From assembly GCA_947683425.1 (NCBI GenBank), contig CANTUQ010000058.1:15377501-15441500 (forward strand): 64,000 nt of DNA. The letters are read 5' to 3'. Origin of the DNA: Excoecaria cochinchinensis (Eukaryota; Streptophyta; Magnoliopsida; Malpighiales; Euphorbiaceae). Every line of letters begins with the position of its first letter. Within the stretch, counting starts at the first letter, position 1. The notes under the pieces are model-generated. The model ran no database searches, was not told the origin of the DNA, and saw only the letters and a list, made by a program, of their open reading frames with translations. Both the position numbers and the translations under genes were made by a program. This document shows, piece by piece, positions 24,608-35,115 of the stretch.

Positions 24608-24933
24608 ACACTATCAATTTAAGTAATAATTTATTCACAGTTAATAATTTAATAGAAAATTTTTATATTTTATCTATTAATAATAGTTGCAATCTTTTGT
24701 ACGCAACTCATCCAAATTATTGTTTATGGATCATAATTTTGAGGGTTTTGATCACGAGAATCGGTTGTGTTGATGATTGAATGTGGTGGTGGGACACCAC
24801 ACCACTTTTTTTGTTAAATAGAAAACATCACATTTCTACATTTATTATGTTATTACTGCCTTTTGTTTTTCCTAAGTTAGTCAAGCAAGCTGCTGTAAGC
24901 CTCTTTTAGTTGCTAAAATATCTCGACTTTATT
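24608..24933. other. AT-rich spacer
   Basis: AT-rich and featureless, with a short open frame (24598-24780) of no recognisable family. Confidence 0.35.
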
Positions 24934-25013
24934 CGTTCCACGGTGTGGTGATTCAGCACTCTGGACTTTGAATCCAGCAACATGAGTTCGAGTTTCGACT
25001 GCCGGCGGGGACC
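24934..25013 (+). tRNA. Degenerate tRNA-Gln(TTG)-like sequence
   Basis: The anticodon arm is intact: stem CTGGA/TCCAG with loop CTTTGAA, anticodon TTG. The D-arm region GGTGTGGTGATTCAGCAC resembles plant tRNA-Gln with one extra base. The T-arm keeps GTTCGAG but its stem pairs poorly, and the acceptor stem pairs only over about five positions, with one wobble (GTTCC with GGGAC). It is probably a pseudogene or a tRNA-derived retroposon head rather than a working tRNA. Confidence 0.45.
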
Positions 25014-25333
25014 AAATATGCAAATAACTCATCTACTTTTTTTTTTCTTTGTGAAGTTATTGAAAAAAAAAACGGTTATGTTAAGTGAAAGAGATTAGTT
25101 TAGTTTCTTTACTATAATTAGACATGTCAAACACGTCGAGCGGGTTCGGATAATTTTGATTTAGGTTAAATCAGATTTCGAGTTAGATTCATTTTTAAAT
25201 ATTAGACCGATTATTAAATTTTTAAATTATTAAATCAAATTTTAATCTCTTTTTTTTTTAAAAAAAAAATCAATGTATTTCAACAATTTTAAATTTTAAT
25301 AATAATATTTGCAAATTTAAAAAAATTACTAAA
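25014..25333. other. Spacer left of the CACTA element
   Basis: AT-rich. A phrase at 25123-25190 (GACATGTCAAACACGTCGAG, then GGGTTCGG) is like the ends of common plant MITEs, but no matching end was found. Confidence 0.3.
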
Positions 25334-25359
25334 CACTATAAGGAAAACGCAAATTAGAG

Positions 25360-25556
25360 ATGAAAAATAGAGACGGGATTCCGTCTCTAAACACAAATAG
25401 AGACGAAAATATTTCGTCTCTATTTTGGCGGTCTCTAATTTTAGAGACGAAAAATTTTTAGAGACGGAAAGAAATTTTCCGTCTCTAATATTAGAAACGG
25501 AAAATAGTTTTCCGTCTCTATTTTAGATATGGAACACTATTCCGTCTCTAATTTTT
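25360..25556. repeat. Left subterminal repeats of the CACTA element
   Basis: About a dozen copies, in both directions, of a 10-12-base unit around GAGACGGAA/TTCCGTCTC (for example 25371-25383, 25427-25441, 25482-25496). Such clusters are the usual transposase-binding ends of CACTA elements. Confidence 0.8.
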
Positions 25557-25744
25557 AATTTTTTTTAAAAAAATACTATTATTAACAAATAATAATAAGA
25601 CTATAATTGCCAAAATAAATATAATGAAACAAGTATTAAATAAAAATTAAGTAGATTTAATAAAAATATAATTAGTAATGTATTATATATATGTAATTTA
25701 GTAAGACTACAAATAAAAGTATGTGAAAAAATTAAAAACAGTAA

Positions 25745-25872
25745 CTAAGCTGGAGGTGAATGTGGACGATTAGCCGACGGTACTTGTGTATCATCAGGTA
25801 ATTTTTGGCTAATGAAATCATATAACCTATTAATACGGTTCATTAAAATATCGACTGTACTGCAGTAGTCGC
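25745..25872 (-). pseudogene. Possible C-terminal relic of a CACTA-encoded protein
   Basis: On the minus strand one frame is open for about 40 codons up to a TAG at 25745, with the text DILMNRINRLYDFISQKLPD followed by a Pro/Ser-rich end. It stands out from the AT-rich surroundings by its base composition and sits where the last exon of a CACTA gene would lie. The identity is inferred from position only. Confidence 0.3.
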
Positions 25873-26211
25873 CGTAAGTCTACTAGCCGTTACCGTAGAG
25901 GAAGAGAAGGTATGCGAATAGCAAGTATTCACATATATATTTATTATTATCAAAATCACTTTGCTATCGAAAAAATAAATTTATACTGACATCTATATAT
26001 AATTGCACTCATACATGACAAATTACATTACTTACGAAAATTACAATGCTAAAAATTCTGTGGAAAAACGGACAAAGTTTCCCTTGTACGAGTCCCTACC
26101 CCCATGTTAAACAATAGCAAATTTCACACTTCTATAACGTATCAACACATCTCAACTCCATAAATAAACCAATACAATATCAAAATTTCCCTTACACCTC
26201 AAACATGCATA

Positions 26212-26251
26212 AAAAGGATAAATTCACCAACAATTGTGAATTTATCCTTTT
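26212..26251. other. Perfect 16-bp inverted repeat inside the CACTA element
   Basis: AAAAGGATAAATTCAC at 26212-26227 and its exact reverse complement at 26236-26251 are separated by an 8-base loop (CAACAATT). It is not at an element end, and nothing around it is coding. Confidence 0.7.
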
Positions 26252-27784
26252 AAGTTATACAATGTCAAAAAAAAAATAATAAACACAATTACCTACATAA
26301 AACTACAACATTTGTAATTTAATTTAATCATCACACTACGGTACCATATGACATTATTACAGTATCATTTTCGTACAGTCATTACAGTCAAATTACAAAA
26401 CGGTCATGAAATGTATATACACAGAACAAGAAATATTAACACAAATAAATTTTCTAATTAAGACAACTTAATTCAAACATATACATATTATTAACAACCT
26501 AATTTAAGTACCTATCAAACTTACCTCGGGTGAAGCAACCGGCAACAGGCGGAGATTCGGCGCACAGGATAGCTAAATGCGGAACCGGTTGCGGCGGTTA
26601 CGGATACATGCAATCACAAATATAATATAATTTATAAATGCTATCTATTGGTTTAACAACATATACGTAATACATACTTCAAATAAAATTAAACATAATA
26701 CAAATTTACACAACACTAAGTATAATAACAATTATACCACATTATACACAATACAAACAGTATACACAAAAAAAAAATTTAGGCACATATATATATAACG
26801 CATAATTAAAACATTAGTACATATAATTTTCACAAACGTCCCATAAAACAAAAAATAAAAACTATATCAACATAATAAAAATCATAAAAAAATATATATA
26901 CACCAAAATAATATATGTACACAAATTTAATACCATAATATTTGAACTATAATACCAATACATACAATACAAAAAAAATTTCAAAGAAAACAAAAAATTT
27001 ACACAACACATATATCTCACATATTTAAATTAATAATACATATAATTTTAACAGGCATGCCATAAAAAAAATATCTACATAATAACAATCATAATAAAAT
27101 ATTAGATATATACAACAAAAAAGTTAATATACCCCAATTTAATACCAAAATAAAACATTAACAATATGCCACAATTTCGAAAAAATTATAATAACATAAT
27201 AAACATTTTAATAAAATATAATATACACACACAAAACACTATATATATACACAAATAATATACCAATTTAATAACAAATACAAATCCATTACACAACAAA
27301 ATTATAAATAATATAAACATAACATAAATTATAACATAACCCAAAATAAAATAATTCAATAAAACCAAATAACCCAATAAATATACACATTCAACAAATT
27401 ATAATTCAATATACACCTATAACACAAAAAATAAGTACATAACCAATTTCTAAAATTCTAAAGCAATTAAAATTTATAAAATAATTTAAATACAAGATAA
27501 ATAAAACTAAATTAAAAAAATACACAACAACATATAAACATTCTATATTTAAATATAATATTACATTTAATAATAAAAAAAAACCTGTTGTAGATCTCGC
27601 CAGAGGACAGGGAACGCCGGAGTAGGCGACGGGGCGTAGAAGATCGCCGGCGTTGACTCATCGGTGGCGCGGTAACCGGACGGCGACGGGCTTCGAATGG
27701 GGAGGGGGCAGCGACTGGATCTGGAAGAGGGGGGAGGGGGGAAAGAAGGAGGAGGGGGTTTGAAAAGGAAGGGGGTTTTTATAC

Positions 27785-28285
27785 CCTCGAAATTTAGAGA
27801 CGAAATTCTTTTTTCGTCTCTAAGTATAGAGACGGAATAATATTTTTGTATCTATTTAGAGACAAAATACAAGTTTTGTCTCTAAATAGAGACGAAATTG
27901 GTATTCCGTCTCTAAAGATAGAGACGGAATACAAGTTTTGTCTCTAAATAGAGACGAAATTGGTATTCTGTCTCTAAAGATAGAGACGGAATAAGTATTT
28001 CGTCTCTATTTAGAGACGAAATACTTATTCCGTCTCTATTTAGAGACCGACATTGATTTTCGTCTCTATTTAGAGACGAAACTTGTATTCCGTCTCTAAA
28101 TAGAGATGAAAATAATATTTTGTCTCTAAATATAGAGGGAAATCAATCCCTCCATTTTTAGCGACTAAATCCATTATCCGTCGCTAAATAGAGTAATTTG
28201 AGACGGAAGTTTTTCCGTCTCTAAATAGAGACGGATAGACCTTTAGAGACGAAAACTAATTTTCGTCTCTAAATAGAGACGGAAA
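27785..28285. repeat. Right subterminal repeats of the CACTA element
   Basis: Dense alternation of AGAGACGGAATA and TTTCGTCTCTA units in both directions over about 500 bases, including long back-to-back copies around 27990-28045. This array is longer than the left one. Confidence 0.85.
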
Positions 28286-28367
28286 AATTTTCAGCTCTAT
28301 TTTCAATTTTTCTTGTAGTGTAAAATAACATATATATGCATATACATATATATGTATGTTTATAGGA

Positions 28368-28371
<4 letters not shown>

Positions 28372-28433
<62 letters not shown>
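28372..28433. repeat. (TA)n microsatellite
   Basis: About 60 bases of TA repeat between the CACTA end and the mariner left end. Confidence 0.9.
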
Positions 28434-28438
<5 letters not shown>

Positions 28439-28511
28439 GATGTACAAACATAAATGCATGTAAATATAAATATGCATGTAAGTAAAGTGTGTATACGGTT
28501 AACTTTAACTA

Positions 28512-28546
28512 CTCCCTCTATTTAAAAATAGATGACGTTTAAGGAA
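28512..28546 (+). repeat. Mariner left TIR
   Basis: CTCCCTCTATTTAAAAATAG, then ATGACGTTTAAGG. It matches the right TIR apart from a few substitutions and short indels. Confidence 0.85.
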
Positions 28547-29710
28547 AAAAATTTTGTTTCATAATACATGCATTTTGATATAATCAAGAAACATTAATTA
28601 TGTCACACCCCGTTTGCCCCCTAGTAGAATGAACCATCTGTTTGTGCATCCATTGTGTGTGTCTTGGCATGTGTTAAAGGATATTTTCGGTAAAAATGCA
28701 TGTTTTAGGAGTTTTATTAGCATATGGATGCATGTATGGCATTACAGTGTGAATTAGTTGGGAAATGTTTGTATGTACATGAGCATATCATTGTAGGGTG
28801 TGAGTAGTGGTGTGGTGGTTGTGTGCTTTACTCACACATTAGTAGCGTGTTTTAAGTTGGGAGTGCATAGTGTGTGTGTTCATACCATGGTAGGGTGTGA
28901 GTGATTAATCTCCACCAATAGGGAGTTGACACTTGTCTAGGGTTAGGAAAAGAAAAAGAAAAAGAAAGAGCAAAAGGGAAGGAGGCAGAACTGCTCTCCA
29001 TTCCCGTCACCCCTCTTTCCCACTCTCCTTCTTCCTTTTCTCTTCCTTAGAAACCCTCGCTTAGATTCAAGCGACTGTTGGTGGAAATTAATCGTCTCCT
29101 TGCATTCCTTTGGTAAGTTATTGCATTTTTCATCTTGTTTTCCTTTTTGTTCATCTTCTTCTTCTTGATTTCTAGGTTGAGATTTAATCTAGGGTTTGTT
29201 CTTTGGTGGGTTTGTGTTTAGCTGAGCCTCCTCGCGATCCCAAGGGGAAAGAGAAGGCTGGGAGTAGTGGAACCAAGTGTGATTGAAGCTAGGGTTACAA
29301 GTTTGGAAAAAATTGCATTTACTGGGTTTTTGTTGTTTTGATTAGTTATTGTGTATTTATTTTATTTGATTCTTTTGATGATGAGTTGATGTATTGATAT
29401 TGCATGTTGGGATTTGAATGAATGGGTTTTGTTTGTGGTTAATGCATGAAGATTGAGAATTTAAAAATGGAATTGAGGAGAATTTGAGCTTACTGTCACG
29501 TTTTCTGGGTTTTGATATTTTGGAGTTTTAATTTGGCCATTTCCTATTTTGGATGGGTAATTGTTACGGAAGTGTTTTGTATTAATTATATTGGTTTTTA
29601 CGTGCTTGAGGAAGCTAATTCAGGTAAGAATGATTTGGATTTGAGTTGGGTTATTTTCTGGGAATTCTTCGAAAATCGATCGGGATCGGGGAGGAAGAGG
29701 GCTGTGAGCC

Positions 29711-29827
29711 GCTCACGAGACGTGAGCAATGCTCACGATGCGTGAGCAAGCTCACGAGTCGTGAGCAATGCTCATGACACGTGAGCAATGCTCACGAGTC
29801 GTGAGCAACCTTCATGACTCGTGAAGG
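29711..29827 (+). repeat. Array of six 17-bp palindromes in solo LTR A
   Basis: GCTCACGAGACGTGAGC (29711), GCTCACGATGCGTGAGC (29731), GCTCACGAGTCGTGAGC (29750 and 29790), GCTCATGACACGTGAGC (29770) and a last copy CTTCATGACTCGTGAAG (29810). The spacing is 20 bases (once 19). Each copy can fold into a stem of about 8 base pairs. Confidence 0.85.
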
Positions 29828-30452
29828 TTGCTCAGGACTCTCTTTGGGCCTTTCTATCGCGACCGCGACAGTGATTCTGTCTTGCCCTATTTTCTCCACG
29901 TGACCGGTTTTTATAAAAACGATTTTCAAATGACTTGGGTGGCTTTTTCCTCTACTGGGTGCTAAATTACCTTGTTTATACTAATGATTATCATAGTTTA
30001 ATCGTGATTAATAATATGTAATTGTGACACATGTTATATGAATGATGCGTTATCCATGAGAATTATACGTGTTATTTTGGAATATTTATTGGGTTATAGA
30101 TGTCTTATTATGATTTCTTAATGTGAATGTGAATATAATTGTGTGTTATACTTGGAAATATGATTGAATGATGCATGACCTGCTAGAATCAAGTAAGTGG
30201 ATAGTTAGGCATGCCTAATAGAGTCTTTTAGCTGCAGCCTCAGTTCAGTTTAGACCCCGATCATGTCCCCGTTTGGTTCCTCGCGAACCCCTCAGTATCG
30301 GATCTTTTTTAAGGTCCCCTCAGTAAAATATTTTGAAAATGATAAAGTAAAATGGTTTTCGATTTGTACTCGTAAGGTACTGTCAGTTATCGATTCGTAC
30401 CCGTAAGGTACTGTCTATATACTCGTTATCCACTATTATGAGCCAGCAGGTG

Positions 30453-31823
30453 TGTGACGCGCAAAGGGGGTACCCAGCAAGGGCCCTCGTTTTGAATCCG
30501 CTTTAGGATTCGAGGTATGAAATTTGCGTCTTTTCCGATCTTAGGTGTTATGAGATATTTTCGGCACCTCCTTTCACAATAGAACATTGAAAAGGACCAT
30601 CCATCGCCATAACACCTTTAGGCACTTTTGAGGTATTTTGGAGTCGCCACCCAATTTACAAGAAATTGGGAAAATTTAACCTCTTATCGGTCTAAACCAG
30701 AGTGGTGTCCGGAACTTCACACTTATTGGTGCCTTGGTTAATTATAAGTGAGTTTTTAAATTATAAAATTTCATTTTTCATCTCACACAATTAATGCAGT
30801 TTTATTTAAAGCGCATACCAAGCAATAAAGAAATAAATAGGAAAAGCAGTAAACACACAAGCACACAATTACATGAGAAATAAGGGCGAAATACAACCCC
30901 AACGAAAGAAAAATAAAGGCGTGACCGGGGAAGGAATACAATCCCCAAAAATAATTAAGGTTGCCCCAAAAGTTAATTACAAGGGCCCAAATAAATAAAG
31001 TTGCCCCAAAATTAATTACAAGGGCCCAAAAATGAAAAAGCGACGTAAATTTAAAAGGACATAAATTTAAACACTCACTCAAAATCAAAATAAAAAGACA
31101 TGCATAAATCGGGGTATTTATTTTGGGAACATTGGTTCCTTCGCGTGCCTATTCTATGGTTTAGGAGCATTGGTTCCTCTGTGTTTATTTAAAGAATGTT
31201 CGGAGAGTCGTTTTGATTGTTCGGATGAAAACCGGGATGAGTGATCCCATTTTATAGAAAATTGACTCCCCGTTTTAAGTCGAGATGTATTTTTTGTTAT
31301 TTGGCTAAACGAGGGGCGTTGGTCCCGATTTTATTAACAAAAATCCAATTTAATTATAAAAATATTTTTGTGACTTTTTTATCAATCGCGTATGAAAATA
31401 AAATATTTATGTACAAATAAACACATAACACGTAAAAGAAGGAATTTAAGAAAGATCTCACCGAGCAAGACGACACTCCACGCGTCGCGACTCATCAGGG
31501 GAGCCGCGGGGCGCTCACAAAATCCAACTCCAAATTGAACTCATACAAAAAATAATATCAAAAATATTAGTGAATATTCTAATCGGATCGATCAAATAGA
31601 TGCAAAACATAATAAAAATAATGCATGATGGTAAAAACAATAATATTATGATGACAAACAAATAATGACAGTAATGATAATGATGATAATAATAATAATA
31701 ATAATATAAGAACAGAAAATAATAATATAAAAAACAGAAAATGTAACATTAATAATAATAATAATAGGAAAAGAGAAATGATAATAATAATAATAACATT
31801 AATATAAAAACAGAAAATGTAAT

Positions 31824-31867
<44 letters not shown>

Positions 31868-31955
31868 CATTAATATAAAAACAGAAAATGTACCATTAAT
31901 AATAATAATAATAATAATAATAAGACTAAATAACACAAAAACAGAAAATAGAGTA

Positions 31956-31990
<35 letters not shown>

Positions 31991-32022
31991 GACTAAATAA
32001 CACAAAAACAGAAAATAGAGTA

Positions 32023-32057
<35 letters not shown>

Positions 32058-33177
32058 GACTAAATAACACAAAAACAGAAAATAGAGTAAACAATAATAA
32101 TAATAATAATAATAACAGAAATAATAATAATAATAATAATACAAAAATCAGAAAAGGGGTTTACCGGCGCCGGAGGGTCGCCGGAGGGGAGACGGTCTGC
32201 GACACCAACGCCTTCTGATGGATCGTCGCCCGGGGAAGACGGCGGACTGGTCCACGCGCCGGAAGGGGTTTCGCCGGAGCCGGAAATCGCCAAAAACCGT
32301 GAATGATGCCTCGCCGGAGATCGCCTACACGCGCCGCCTACCGGGGTCCGTTGGAGGATCGGCCGGTGCCGTCGGAAGCGTCTGGGGGTGCTGATGCCGG
32401 CGGTGGGGTGCGTGTCGTCGCCGGTGACCGCGGTTGGGCGGCGGAGCCTCCGCCTCTCTCCCCTCTTTTTTCTTCTTTTTCTTTCTTTCTCACCGGTCCG
32501 GCCTCGTTTCCTGCGTTTGGTTTGGCCTGGGTCTGCTGCTCTTTTGCTCTTTCCTAGTTGCCCTCTCTCTTTGGCTCTCTCTCTTTTCTTTCTATTTTCT
32601 TTTGCTTGCTCTCTCTTTTGCTTGCTATTTTTCTTTTCTCACTTGCTTACTCTCAGTTCTCTCTTGCTCTCTCTTTATTTTCTTTTTTGTTTCTATGGCC
32701 GGCCAAATCTTGCTCTCTCTGTATCTTTCTATTTTCTTTTCTTTTTTTTGTTCCAGCCGAATGAGAGAGCCCCCTTATTTTTGCCATCTCTTTCTTTTTA
32801 TATTCTAGGGTTAAGGGTAATATGGTAATTCCTCCTTTTAGTTTAATTATTTTCCACCCATAATAATTAATTAAACACTACTAATTACTCTAAAAAATTA
32901 ATTTAATTAATCCACCTAAAATTAAATCTAATTTATTTAATTAAACAATATGTTATATTTTTTCAATTTTTTTAATTTTCCATTCTCTATTTATTTTTTA
33001 TATTATTTTAATTATACTAAAATATTAACCAATTAATCATCCTAACTCTAAATGCATATTAATTATCAAACAATAACAACTAATCACTTAATTAACTAAT
33101 TAATTTCTATTTCTAATATTTTATATATTTTTCTTATTTTTTCTTCTTTCTCTTTTTTTTTTGTTTATCTTTCTTTT

Positions 33178-33235
<58 letters not shown>

Positions 33236-33321
33236 TTTTGGAGGAGTTATCAAAGACCCAAAATTACCATTTCTATATTTATCTCTCAATATTAAACCCG
33301 ACTTAGGACCCGGTGTCTACA
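30453..33321 (-). repeat. 3' LTR of element B
   Basis: Matches 38659-41523 almost base for base. It contains a TAA-rich minisatellite, a G+C-rich stretch (32150-32460) with chance open frames, and a poly-T block (33150-33240). In element orientation the poly-T block lies near the LTR start. Confidence 0.95.
31680..32145. repeat. TAA microsatellite/minisatellite inside the B LTR
   Basis: Runs of TAA are broken by AACACAAAAACAGAAAATAG units, which form about three copies of a 68-base block (31922-32110). The same array lies at 39886-40348 in the other LTR, where it is one TAA unit shorter. Confidence 0.9.
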
Positions 33322-33336
33322 GTTGCCCCCAATTTT
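33322..33336 (-). other. Polypurine tract of element B
   Basis: On the minus strand AAAATTGGGGGCAAC directly precedes the 3' LTR start TGTAGACACC. This is the site that primes plus-strand synthesis in LTR elements. Confidence 0.7.
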
Positions 33337-33479
33337 GGAGAACTCTAGGACTTAGATGCCTAAGTGAGCCAAAATTCAGAAAAGAGAAGAAAGAGACACG
33401 TACCTGAGGCGGTTGCTTCACAAACCTGGTCTTGCCGGCTTGTCGGTATTACAGAACTGTTGTTAGCTTTGTAACTGAG

Positions 33480-34655
33480 GGAACATCAGCTTGTCGACGT
33501 GTGAGATTAGCGCTGAGCGACTGATGAACACCAACTTATCGGTGTGTAAAGACGTCAGACTTTGAATGACATGATTGATAGGACACCAGCTTGTCGGTGT
33601 GTGAAACCACGGCTGAGCGACTGATGAACACCAGCTTGTCGGTGTGTGAAGGCGCTAGACTTTTGAATGACACGATTGATATAACACCAGTTTGTCGGTG
33701 TGTGAAACCATGGCTGAGCGACTGATAAACACCAGCTTGTCGGTGTGTGAAGGCGCTAGACTTTGAATGACATGATTGATATAACACCAGTTTGTCGGTG
33801 TGTGAAACCATGGCTGAGCGACTGATGAACACCAGCTTGTCGGTGTGTGAAGGCGCTAGACTTTGAATGACATGATTGATATAACACCAGTTTGTCGGTG
33901 TGTGAAGCCATGGCTGAGCGACTGATAAACACCAGCTTGTCGGTGTGTGAAGGCGCCAGACTTTGTAGAACGTGATTGATGAAACACCAGCTTGTCGGTG
34001 TGTGAAACCACGGCTGAGCGACTGATAAACACCAGCTTGTCGGTGTGTGAAACCACGGCTGAGCGACTGATAAACACCAGCTTGTCGGTGTGTGAAGGCG
34101 CCAGACTTTGTAGAACGTGATTGATGAAACACCAGCTTGTCGGTGTGTGAAACCACGGCTGAGCGACTGATAAACACCAGCTTGTCGGTGTGTGAAGGCG
34201 CCAGACTTTGTAGAACGTGATTGATGAAACACCAGCTTGTCGGTGTGTGAAATCACGGCTGAACGACTGATAAACACCAGCTTGTCGGTGTGTGAAGGCG
34301 CCAGACTTTGTAGAACGTGATTGATGAAACACCAGCTTGTCGGTGTGTGAAATCACGGCTGAACGACTGATAAACACCAGCTTGTCGGTGTGTGAAGGCG
34401 CCAGACTTTGTAGAACGTGATTGATGAAACACCAGCTTGTCGGTGTGTAAAATCACGGCTGAACGACTGATAAACACCAGCTTGTCGGTGTGTGAAGGCG
34501 CCAGACTTTGAATGACATGATTGATATAACACCAGTTTGTCGGTGTGTGAAACCATGGCTGAGCGACTGATGAACACCAGCTTGTCGGTGTGTGAAATCA
34601 CGGCTGAACGATTGATAAACACCAGCTTGTCGGTGTGTGAAGGCGCCAGACTTTC
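33480..34655 (-). repeat. 100-bp satellite array in the 3' untranslated part of B
   Basis: About 24 copies of a core like ACACCAGCTTGTCGGTGTGT alternate with two spacers, so that cores are about 44 and 56 bases apart and the full unit is 100 bases. Units from 33960 to 34500 are nearly identical; those at the left edge are diverged. Long open frames across the array exist only because 100-base units shift through all three frames; they are not genes. Confidence 0.95.
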
Positions 34656-34914
34656 CATTCATCTGAGTGGCCTAGTGGTCGAGGTGCGATAACTTCTGCC
34701 GAAGCGACTCATGGCTCCGTGTGGTCGCTTATGCTCCCAAGTGTCTGAAGGCGATGTCCTGTTTTAGGGACTCTGACTCATAATTCTTCAGGGAGGATTG
34801 CCCGATGTGTGTCTTTGCTTGAAAGGGGTTGCCCAAGGTAATGCGGCCTTATCACTCCAAGCGTCATTGTTTTAAAGGTAGAGCAATCAGTATCCAAGCG
34901 CCGTTCTGTTGAGT

Positions 34915-35115
34915 GGCGCCCCCTGAGAGGTCTTTGGTTGAGATCTGCCCCCCGAGAGGTCTTGGATTTGATTATGTGCCCCCTGAGAGGTCTTGGGATG
35001 AGAACTGCCCCCTGAGAGGTCTTGGGTTGAAAACTGCCCCCTGAGAGGTCTTGGATTTGATTATGTGCCCCCTGAGAGGTCTTGGGATGAGAACTGCCCC
35101 TGAGAGGTCTTTGGT
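34915..35115. repeat. Array of about 30-bp units in element B
   Basis: Seven copies of CCCCCTGAGAGGTCTTGG, or a close variant, each followed by a variable tail such as GATGAGAACTG, GTTGAAAACTG or ATTTGATTATGTG. The spacing is about 29-32 bases. Confidence 0.9.

Larger units (their letters stand above)
25334..28320. mobile_element. Non-autonomous CACTA (En/Spm) element
   Basis: It begins CACTATAAGGAAAA and ends so that the reverse reads CACTACAAGAAAAA, the CACTA terminal signature. Both ends carry many copies of AGAGACGGAA/TTCCGTCTCT, the subterminal arrays that CACTA transposases bind. The three flanking bases are AAA on the left and TAA on the right, so the 3-bp TSD is imperfect. Inside is AT-rich DNA, a G+C-rich block at 27590-27770, and a short coding relic near the left end. 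No full TNPD/TNPA-like gene remains. Confidence 0.85.

Noticed and set aside
32303..32828. Open frames in the LTR of element B (also at 40506-41031)
   Set aside because: They lie in a G+C-rich then CT-rich part of the LTR, overlap in several frames, and have low-complexity Leu/Phe/Ser products.
33480..34655. CRISPR array
   Set aside because: The organism is a plant; spacers are not unique and the spacing (44/56) is that of a higher-order satellite unit.
33536..34658. Several overlapping open frames of 70-213 codons on the minus strand with repeated FTHRQAGVYQSL text
   Set aside because: They arise from a 100-base satellite without stops; a 100-base unit shifts frame each time, so the same peptides appear in three frames. 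No start context, no family.
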